Position numbers and translations under genes: made by a program. DNA of 47,205 nt from Anaerolineales bacterium. Lineage in GTDB: Bacteria > Chloroflexota > Anaerolineae > Anaerolineales > Villigracilaceae. Positions 41,116-47,205 of this stretch are shown here, one piece after another; within the stretch, counting starts at the first letter, position 1; every line of letters begins with the position of its first letter. The stretch is taken from assembly GCA_014379595.1 (NCBI GenBank), contig JACMLM010000053.1:1-47205 (forward strand), written 5' to 3'. The notes beneath the pieces are model-generated. The model worked only from the letters and a program-made list of their open reading frames with translations, searched no databases and was not told where the DNA came from.

Positions 41116-43992
41116 ATGTCAAGAAATGTCATTCGTGTCGTTGGCGCACGCGTTCACAACTTAAAAAATATCACTGTTGAAATTCCGCGTGACAAGTTTG
41201 TAGTGATTACAGGTTTATCAGGCTCGGGCAAATCATCATTGGCGTTTGATACCATCTTCGCAGAAGGTCAACGTCGTTATGTGGAATCACTTTCAGCATA
41301 TGCTCGTCAATTCATCGGCCAAATGGACAAACCCGATGTAGATTACATTGACGGCCTATCCCCTGCTGTTTCCATTGACCAGAAATCCACAAGTCACAAT
41401 CCGCGCTCCACAGTTGGCACTGTTACAGAAATCTATGATTACATGCGTTTGCTATTTGCGCGCGCAGGCATCCCTCATTGTCCCATCTGCGGACGTGAAG
41501 TAGTTAAACAATCTGCACAGGAAATCGTAGACAAGATCGAAAAACTTCCTGATAGTTCGCGGGTTTTGATCCTCTCTCCACTGGTGCGCGCACGCAAAGG
41601 AACGTATCAAGCTGTCTTTGAAGAAATACGCAAGGCAGGTTTCACACGTGCCCGTGTGGATGGAATACCACATTCCCTCGATGACGAAATCGAACTTGAT
41701 CGATATAAACAACATACGATTGAAGCAGTTGTAGATCGTCTCGTTATTTCTAATCTGAGTGATAAAGAAGAAAAGAAAGCAGCAAGAACAAGATTAACTG
41801 AGTCCGTAGAAACTGCTTTGAAGTTTGGTGAAGGCTATCTCACCATCAATCTTGTAGATAAGAAGGAAGATATTTCCTTCTCTGAACATCTCGCCTGCCC
41901 CGAGCATGGCGTCAGCATATCTGAAGTTGAACCGCGCACATTTTCATTTAACACACCTCAAGGTGCATGTCAGGATTGTCAAGGACTTGGCTCTAAACTG
42001 GAAATTGACCCGGAGCGAATCATCCCGGACTCTGAAAGGTCTCTGAACGAGGGAGCTATCTCCAGCATGGAGTGGAGCGGACCAAAAGAAGAAGGCGGCT
42101 ACTACTGGCAGGGACTCGAAGCCGCAGCGCGTGTTTACAAGATTGATCTTGATAAGCCTGTACGTGAACTCACCAAAGAACAATTGAAGGTCGTTCTGTA
42201 TGGCACAGGTGAAAAACAAATCCAAATGAGTTACAAGAACTCAAATGGAAATGAATTTAAATTCACACGGGCGTTTGAAGGCGTCATCACAAATTTAGAA
42301 CGCCGCTATCGCGAAACAAATTCCGAATGGATTCGTGAGAAGATCAGCGAATTCATGTCCGACCGCCCCTGCCCAACTTGCGGCGGCAAAAGACTCAATC
42401 CCGCCGCGCTGGCTGTCACTGTGGACGATGTCAACATCATCACAGCTACATCATGGCCCGTCTCAACCACTTTAGATTGGGTAAAAAAGATCTCTGGCAA
42501 GAATTCACCGCTCACTTCAAAACAGAAGACGATTGCCGAGCGTGTTATTAAAGAAATACATGAACGTCTGAATTTTCTTGTCAATGTTGGATTGAATTAC
42601 TTAACTTTAAATCGTTCGGCCACGACATTATCTGGCGGCGAAGCTCAACGTATTCGACTCGCAACACAAGTTGGTTCGCGGCTAGTAGGCGTGTTATATG
42701 TGTTGGACGAACCGTCCATTGGACTACATCCACGTGACAATGCTCGATTACTCGAAACACTTAAGGGACTGCGCGACTTGGGTAATACAGTTTTGGTCGT
42801 TGAACATGATGACGAAACTATTCGCGAAGCAGATTGGATCATTGATATGGGCCCAGCTGCTGGGGAACATGGCGGAGAAGTCGTTGCTGAGGGTACACCG
42901 AAACAGATTTTGGCTCACCCAAAGTCGTTGACGGGAGCCTATCTTTCAGGACGTAAGCAGATCGAGGTTCCAAAGAAGAGGCGCGAAGGAACTGGTAAAT
43001 CGCTAAAGATTATCAATGCAACTGCGAACAATTTGAAAGGCCTCGATATCTCGATCCCATTGGGGAAAATGGTTTGTATCACAGGCGTTTCGGGTTCGGG
43101 CAAATCTACATTGATGAGTGATATTTTATATAACGCACTGGCCGCAAAGTTAATGTTTGCGCGCACGTCTCCTGGCGAACATGACAAGATCGAAGGCGTT
43201 GAGCATCTCGATAAGATCATTAATATTGATCAATCGCCAATTGGCAGAACGCCTCGCTCTAACCCAGGAACATACACAGGCCTATTTGATGAAATAAGAA
43301 AGTTATTTGCAGAGCTGCCTGAAAGTAAAGTACGCGGATATAAGCCCGGGCGTTTCTCTTTCAATGTGCATGGCGGGCGCTGTGAAGCTTGTCAGGGACA
43401 AGGTGAGCTGCGAATTGAAATGCAGTTCTTGCCTGATGTGTATGTGCCTTGCGATGTGTGTCATGGCAAACGTTTCAACCGTGAAACACTGCAAGTACTG
43501 TTCCATGAAAAATATAGCATTTCAGACATTCTCGATATGACCGTTGATCATGCTGTCGAAGAGTTCAAGAATTATCCGCCAATGCAGAGTAAGTTAAAGT
43601 TATTGCAGGAAGTGGGTCTGGGGTATGTGCGCGTAGGACAGCCTGCGACTACCCTCTCCGGGGGTGAAGCGCAGCGTGTGAAATTATCTAAAGAATTGTC
43701 ACGTCGTGCAACGGGGCGCACACTCTATGTTTTAGATGAACCATCTGTTGGTTTACACGCGGCTGATGTGCATAAGTTAATTGAAGTGCTGCAGAGATTA
43801 GTTGATACTGGTAATTCGGTTGTGATCATTGAGCACAATCTTGATATCATCAAAATAGCGGACTGGTTGGTTGACCTGGGTCCTGAAGGCGGCGATAAAG
43901 GCGGCGAGTTGATTGCAGAAGGAACACCTGAGCAAATCATGAAGGTGAAAGAGTCTTATACAGGCAAGTATTTAAAAGCACATATGAGGTAA
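41116..43992 (+). CDS. uvrA: Excinuclease ABC subunit A
   Basis: The 958-residue UvrA recognises bulky DNA lesions and loads UvrB in nucleotide-excision repair. It has two ABC ATPase modules: Walker [10 protein letters not shown] near 35 and GVSGSGKST near 660, with signatures [12 protein letters not shown] and [12 protein letters not shown]. Zinc-binding CxxC pairs lie in [24 protein letters not shown] and CDVCHGKR. The insertion and UvrB-binding domains are of normal size. AAGGAG precedes the ATG by seven bases. It is a stand-alone gene with an extended -10 promoter; no SOS box was evident. Confidence 0.97.
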   Translation: MSRNVIRVVGARVHNLKNITVEIPRDKFVVITGLSGSGKSSLAFDTIFAEGQRRYVESLSAYARQFIGQMDKPDVDYIDGLSPAVSIDQKSTSHNPRSTVGTVTEIYDYMRLLFARAGIPHCPICGREVVKQSAQEIVDKIEKLPDSSRVLILSPLVRARKGTYQAVFEEIRKAGFTRARVDGIPHSLDDEIELDRYKQHTIEAVVDRLVISNLSDKEEKKAARTRLTESVETALKFGEGYLTINLVDKKEDISFSEHLACPEHGVSISEVEPRTFSFNTPQGACQDCQGLGSKLEIDPERIIPDSERSLNEGAISSMEWSGPKEEGGYYWQGLEAAARVYKIDLDKPVRELTKEQLKVVLYGTGEKQIQMSYKNSNGNEFKFTRAFEGVITNLERRYRETNSEWIREKISEFMSDRPCPTCGGKRLNPAALAVTVDDVNIITATSWPVSTTLDWVKKISGKNSPLTSKQKTIAERVIKEIHERLNFLVNVGLNYLTLNRSATTLSGGEAQRIRLATQVGSRLVGVLYVLDEPSIGLHPRDNARLLETLKGLRDLGNTVLVVEHDDETIREADWIIDMGPAAGEHGGEVVAEGTPKQILAHPKSLTGAYLSGRKQIEVPKKRREGTGKSLKIINATANNLKGLDISIPLGKMVCITGVSGSGKSTLMSDILYNALAAKLMFARTSPGEHDKIEGVEHLDKIINIDQSPIGRTPRSNPGTYTGLFDEIRKLFAELPESKVRGYKPGRFSFNVHGGRCEACQGQGELRIEMQFLPDVYVPCDVCHGKRFNRETLQVLFHEKYSISDILDMTVDHAVEEFKNYPPMQSKLKLLQEVGLGYVRVGQPATTLSGGEAQRVKLSKELSRRATGRTLYVLDEPSVGLHAADVHKLIEVLQRLVDTGNSVVIIEHNLDIIKIADWLVDLGPEGGDKGGELIAEGTPEQIMKVKESYTGKYLKAHMR

Positions 43993-44011
43993 GTAGACAG
44001 TTAATACGTAT

Positions 44012-44054
44012 ACAGGTAGCGAGCTGCTAAAAATTTATGCGTTTGTCTACCTGT
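44012..44054. repeat. Small inverted repeat after uvrA
   Basis: ACAGGTAG (44012-44019) and CTACCTGT (44047-44054) can pair over a 27-base loop. There is no T-tract, so it is a poor terminator. It somewhat resembles the TAGACA-type repeat at 8121-8171. A -10-like TAGAAT at 44085-44090 follows and may serve the LysM gene. Confidence 0.35.
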
Positions 44055-44156
44055 TTCCTTGTGTACGCGATTCCTTTTTTCAGGTAGAATTATTTTACAT
44101 TGCGTTGGATGGGAAACCGCCTTAAAAAAAGCGCTTTGTTAAAAAGGAAACGACCC

Positions 44157-44933
44157 ATGGAAAATAGACCCCCGATTTCTTCTTCACCATCGAGCAGTAT
44201 CAATTCATACCGCAAACGCAGGCAGCGCCGTCCCACTGTTATTTATATAGTCGCTGGTGTGTTTATTTTGGGGGGTGTGATTCTGCTTATTTCATGGCTG
44301 GCAGGTCCAAGCAAGCCGCTCAGTGCAATTTTTGCTACTGAGACTCCCACCCCAACTTTAACATTCACTCCAACCAATACATCCACCCCAACAGAAACAC
44401 CGACGGTCACACCGACCTTTACAATTACAGTCACTCCAACTTTTTCATCACCTTTTACTTATACTGTCGAAGCAGGAGATTCTCTCTTCTCAATTGTTGA
44501 AAAATTTAATCTTGGAGAAGATGGTATTGCATGGATATTATTGCTTAATGAATATAATCCAACAAATTTTACTGGTGTTGACCCTACTACACTAAATATC
44601 CTTCCTGGAGAAATTATCCTTCTGCCAGCTCCAGGTGCACCTTTCCCGACCGCTACACCTATTTCTCCTGACCTTCCGCGTGGCACAAAGATAGAATATA
44701 CCGTTCAACCCGGAGATTCAATAGCCGCTATCGCAGCGAAGTTTAATAGCACTGAAGAAGCAATTGTTACAGACAATGCCATTACTGACCCCAACTCGCT
44801 CTTCGTGGGACAATTGTTGGTTATCCAGGTAAATCTTGTAACTGCTACCCCCACGCGCCCGCCCACAAGTACGCCAGTTCCACCCGGGCCTGGCACATCG
44901 CTCCCAACAGTTACATTTACCCCGATCAATTAA
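44157..44933 (+). CDS. Membrane-anchored protein with two LysM domains and Thr/Pro linker
   Basis: From ATG 44157 (AAAGGAAACG upstream) the product has 258 residues. A short basic cytoplasmic tail (YRKRRQRRPT) precedes a membrane helix (VIYIVAGVFILGGVILLI), then a Thr/Pro-rich linker of TPTPT type (about 65-105) typical of Anaerolineae surface proteins. Two LysM modules follow, beginning YTVEAGDSLFSIVEKF and YTVQPGDSIAAIAAKF, and a Pro/Thr-rich tail. It probably binds peptidoglycan outside the membrane. An upstream TTG at 44100 is an alternative start that lacks a ribosome-binding site. Confidence 0.85.
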   Translation: MENRPPISSSPSSSINSYRKRRQRRPTVIYIVAGVFILGGVILLISWLAGPSKPLSAIFATETPTPTLTFTPTNTSTPTETPTVTPTFTITVTPTFSSPFTYTVEAGDSLFSIVEKFNLGEDGIAWILLLNEYNPTNFTGVDPTTLNILPGEIILLPAPGAPFPTATPISPDLPRGTKIEYTVQPGDSIAAIAAKFNSTEEAIVTDNAITDPNSLFVGQLLVIQVNLVTATPTRPPTSTPVPPGPGTSLPTVTFTPIN

Positions 44934-45008
44934 CTGGACAAATGTAGTTGCCTCATGTAAAATAGAGCGCTGTCGTAAAGAAAAGTAAGTCATTTTTGGA
45001 GAAAAACC

Positions 45009-45353
45009 TTGGCAAACATTAAGTCACAAATCAAACGCAATCGTCAGAATGAAAAGCGTCGTATCAAGAATCGTAACTTCCGCGGTGCGGCTCGTACCGC
45101 CATCAATACTGCCCGCACAGCTTTTGATAAGAACGAACCCGAAACAAAAGAAGCTGTTTTAAAGGCCATCAGCGCCTTGGATACAGCCGCCCAAAGAGGC
45201 GTGATTCACAAGAATAACGCATCCCGTCGTAAGGGTCGTTTAATGAAACGCCTTGCCGCTTTTGTGGCTGCCCCGCCCACTGAAGAAGCTGCTTCCAAGA
45301 AAAAGAAAGTTGCAGCCCCTAAAAAGACAGCAGCTAAAAAGAAAGACGCGTAG
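45009..45353 (+). CDS. rpsT: 30S ribosomal protein S20
   Basis: The 114-residue product starts ANIKSQIKRNRQNEKRRIKN, the S20 hallmark, and has the GVIHKNNASRRKGRLMKRLAA motif (key part HKNNASRRKGRLMKR) that binds 16S rRNA. It extends beyond the usual length with an Ala/Lys-rich tail (AASKKKKVAAPKKTAAKKKDA, shown in part as KKTAAKKKDA). The start codon is TTG, with TTGGAG upstream. TTG starts are known for rpsT in other bacteria, where they allow feedback control. A strong terminator follows. Confidence 0.95.
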   Translation: MANIKSQIKRNRQNEKRRIKNRNFRGAARTAINTARTAFDKNEPETKEAVLKAISALDTAAQRGVIHKNNASRRKGRLMKRLAAFVAAPPTEEAASKKKKVAAPKKTAAKKKDA

Positions 45354-45371
45354 TCTTACTACTCACACAAT

Positions 45372-45411
45372 AAAGCGGGAACGCCATCTCATCGGCGTTC
45401 CCGCTTTTGTT
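45372..45411 (+). terminator. Intrinsic terminator of rpsT
   Basis: AAAGCGGGAACGCC (45372-45385) pairs exactly with GGCGTTCCCGCTTT (45394-45407) over ATCTCATC and is followed by TGTT. It lies only eight bases before the argS extended -10 element. Confidence 0.85.
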
Positions 45412-45415
45412 ACCC

Positions 45416-45424
45416 TGATATAAT
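45416..45424 (+). promoter_or_regulatory. Extended -10 promoter for leaderless argS
   Basis: TGA-TATAAT (45416-45424) is an extended -10 box ending nine bases before the argS ATG, with no Shine-Dalgarno site between. Transcription should begin at or within a few bases of the ATG. The spacing equals that of the aspS leader peptide and the GT2 gene. Confidence 0.7.
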
Positions 45425-45433
45425 TCTCTCATC

Positions 45434-47205
45434 ATGTTTGAAAAAGAACAACAACTCATCGAAACAAAAATAAAAGACTTCTGCGCAGCAAATGATATTC
45501 CAGTTGCTGAACTGAAATGGCAGCCTATTCCCTTCTCAGGTGAATGGGGTTTTGCTACATCCTTTTTTCAAACCGCTGCCGATGAAGCGCGTGCGGGCAA
45601 GGGAAACAAAATTCCAGTGTCTCAGCGTGCTCAAGAAATTGCCGAGCAGGTCAAGGGCCAAATAGGAAGCGTGGATGGGATCAGTCGAATCGATGCAGTT
45701 AAAGGCTATCTCAATTTATATTTTTCAACGGCTGAATATGCAAATCGTGTTGTGGATGAAGTACTCGCTTCAGGTCTCGACTTTGGGCGGGGTGCGAAAA
45801 AAAATGAGCGAGTCATGGTTGAATATGCTCAGCCAAACACACATCACTCGATTCACATTGGACACGCGCGCAATACACTCTTAGGCGAATCGCTTGCAAG
45901 GCTGGTGGAGTTCGCTGGCTTTGAAACGATCCGCGCCTCCTACCCCGGTGACTTGGGACTCGGTGTCATCACCGTAATGTGGATTTATGAAAAACTTTAT
46001 AAAGGGCAGGAACCCGAAGGCGTGCACGAGCGCGGTCAATGGCTGGCGAAACTTTACGTGGAAGCCAATGCCCTGCTTGAAAAACATGAAAATGAAACGC
46101 CTGAACAAACTGCTCAACGTGAAGCATACGATGCCGAACGCCGCGAGATGTATCGCAAATGGGATGCAGGCGATGAATATGTGCGTGATTTATGGAAGAC
46201 AACTCGTGAGTGGAGTTTGGAAGAATTGCGTGATGTTTTGAAAATGCTCGATGTGAAAATGGACGTTTGGTTCTATGAAAGCGAAGTGGATGAGCCATCC
46301 AAAGTCATCGTAGATGAGTTGATCGCAAAAGATATAGCCACCGATGAACGTCCACAAGGCGGCGCCGTTCTCGTGAAGATCGATGAGAAACTTGGGCTTA
46401 CAAAAGAAAAATATCGCACGAACGTGATCCTGCGCTCGGATGGAACAACTCTTTATTTAACAAAAGATCTGGCTCTGGCAAAAGTGAAATTCGAGCAATA
46501 TCATGTGGACCGATCGATTTATGTTGTGGATGTGCGTCAATCTTTGCATATGCAGCAGGCATTTGCAATTCTTAAATTATGGGGCTTTCCACAAGCTGAG
46601 AAATGCTATCACCTGGGGTATGGCTTTGTGAGCCTGCCCGAGGGAGCCATGTCTGCGCGACGCGGACGTGTAGTATTGTTCAAAAATGTAGCCGATGAAG
46701 CCGTGAAGCGTGTGCTTGCAGTGGAATCTGAAAAAAGCGGTGATATTCCAGAAAGCCAACGTGAGAAGATCGCCAACCAAATTGGTTTGGGCGCATTGGT
46801 TTATTCCCTGCTCTCTGTAGATAACAACAAGGATATCGTCTTTGATATCAACGAAGCCTTATCATTTGATGGAAGAACAGGTCCTTATATTCAGAATGCA
46901 TACGTGCGGGCGAATAGTATTTTAAAGAAAGCTGACGCCCAACCATCCAACCTGAAATCATCAGCCTTCAACTACGAATTAACCAAACATGAGATTGAGT
47001 TGATCGAGCTGATCTCACGCTTCCCACAGACTGTGCAGCAGGCGGCAAATGAATATCGTCCGCTGGTAATGGCAGCGTATGCGTATGACTTGGCGAATGC
47101 CTTTCACTCTTTCTATCATGCCGTGAATGTTTTACAGACCGAAGATGAAAATATAAAGAATGCCCGCTTGCAATTGGTACTGGCATCAAAACAAACAATT
47201 GCAAA
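45434..47205 (+). CDS. argS: Arginyl-tRNA synthetase (partial, runs off the window)
   Basis: About 590 codons are present, continuing past the window end. The protein has the N-terminal Arg-RS additional domain, class I HIGH motif in HSIHIGHARNTLLGES, and a KMSKS-equivalent in GAMSARRGRVV. The DALR-type C-terminal helical domain begins (AYVRANSILKK) and is cut at position 47205. The start ATG 45434 reads MFEKEQQLIETKIKDF. The gene is predicted to be leaderless because a perfect TATAAT ends nine bases upstream. Missing C-terminus is due only to the window edge. Confidence 0.95.
   Translation, partial: MFEKEQQLIETKIKDFCAANDIPVAELKWQPIPFSGEWGFATSFFQTAADEARAGKGNKIPVSQRAQEIAEQVKGQIGSVDGISRIDAVKGYLNLYFSTAEYANRVVDEVLASGLDFGRGAKKNERVMVEYAQPNTHHSIHIGHARNTLLGESLARLVEFAGFETIRASYPGDLGLGVITVMWIYEKLYKGQEPEGVHERGQWLAKLYVEANALLEKHENETPEQTAQREAYDAERREMYRKWDAGDEYVRDLWKTTREWSLEELRDVLKMLDVKMDVWFYESEVDEPSKVIVDELIAKDIATDERPQGGAVLVKIDEKLGLTKEKYRTNVILRSDGTTLYLTKDLALAKVKFEQYHVDRSIYVVDVRQSLHMQQAFAILKLWGFPQAEKCYHLGYGFVSLPEGAMSARRGRVVLFKNVADEAVKRVLAVESEKSGDIPESQREKIANQIGLGALVYSLLSVDNNKDIVFDINEALSFDGRTGPYIQNAYVRANSILKKADAQPSNLKSSAFNYELTKHEIELIELISRFPQTVQQAANEYRPLVMAAYAYDLANAFHSFYHAVNVLQTEDENIKNARLQLVLASKQTIA

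Noticed and set aside
1-47205. CRISPR arrays, tRNA or rRNA genes, transposases
   Set aside because: No regularly spaced repeats, tRNA cloverleaf patterns, rRNA blocks or transposase motifs were seen by eye on either strand; a tRNAscan or Infernal run would settle it.

Overview
The window looks like a chromosomal segment of an uncultured Chloroflexota bacterium, probably Anaerolineae. The inference rests on a LysM lipoprotein-like protein with a long Thr/Pro linker of the TPTPTxTPT type, secreted HYR-domain and GH3 proteins, moderate GC content, and widespread environmental palindromic repeats between genes. No rRNA, marker phylogeny or database search was available, so the placement is tentative. 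The DNA is gene-dense and mostly housekeeping; no phage, integrase, transposase or CRISPR array was seen.

Layout. 1-2553: surface O-acylation pair (MBOAT plus SGNH-like partner). 2672-4039: lone cytochrome P450. 4058-9648: aspS-gatC-gatA-gatB, the indirect Asn-tRNA (and probably Gln-tRNA) pathway. It is preceded by an apparent transcription attenuator: an extended -10 promoter, an almost leaderless 28-residue leader peptide with ten consecutive Asn/Asp codons, a strong intrinsic terminator and a mutually exclusive 10-bp antiterminator. 9649-16027: an accessory zone in which the 3' end of gatB recurs three more times. Each copy follows a cassette: UPF0175/DUF3368 toxin-antitoxin; small membrane protein, ABC exporter and TetR; GIY-YIG nuclease and LURP-one-like protein. 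16052-18007: HEPN protein and asnS. 18065-24894: FAD oxidoreductase, zinc-ribbon protein, GH25-LysM lysozyme, 6S RNA, amine oxidase, Ada-like repair protein and EamA transporter. 24951-33172: glnA, Clp-fold protease, GH3 enzyme, glycerophosphodiesterase, AAA ATPase and GT2 glycosyltransferase. 33565-39001: HYR-domain surface protein, S41 lipoprotein and a small alpha-helical protein. 39055-40764: ECF sigma-DegV-membrane protein operon. 41116 to the end: uvrA, LysM protein, rpsT and the start of argS.

The clearest coherent system is Asn-tRNA supply. The AspRS has the His31 hallmark of non-discriminating enzymes, GatCAB can amidate Asp-tRNA(Asn), and a direct AsnRS lies 7 kb downstream. The proposed attenuator would raise aspS (and possibly gatCAB) transcription when charged Asn-tRNA is scarce. 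A second theme is leaderless expression: TATAAT followed by about nine bases and then ATG occurs before the leader peptide, the GT2 gene and argS, with close variants elsewhere. A third theme is the gatB 3' end acting as a repeated insertion point. All functions are inferred from sequence motifs read by eye.
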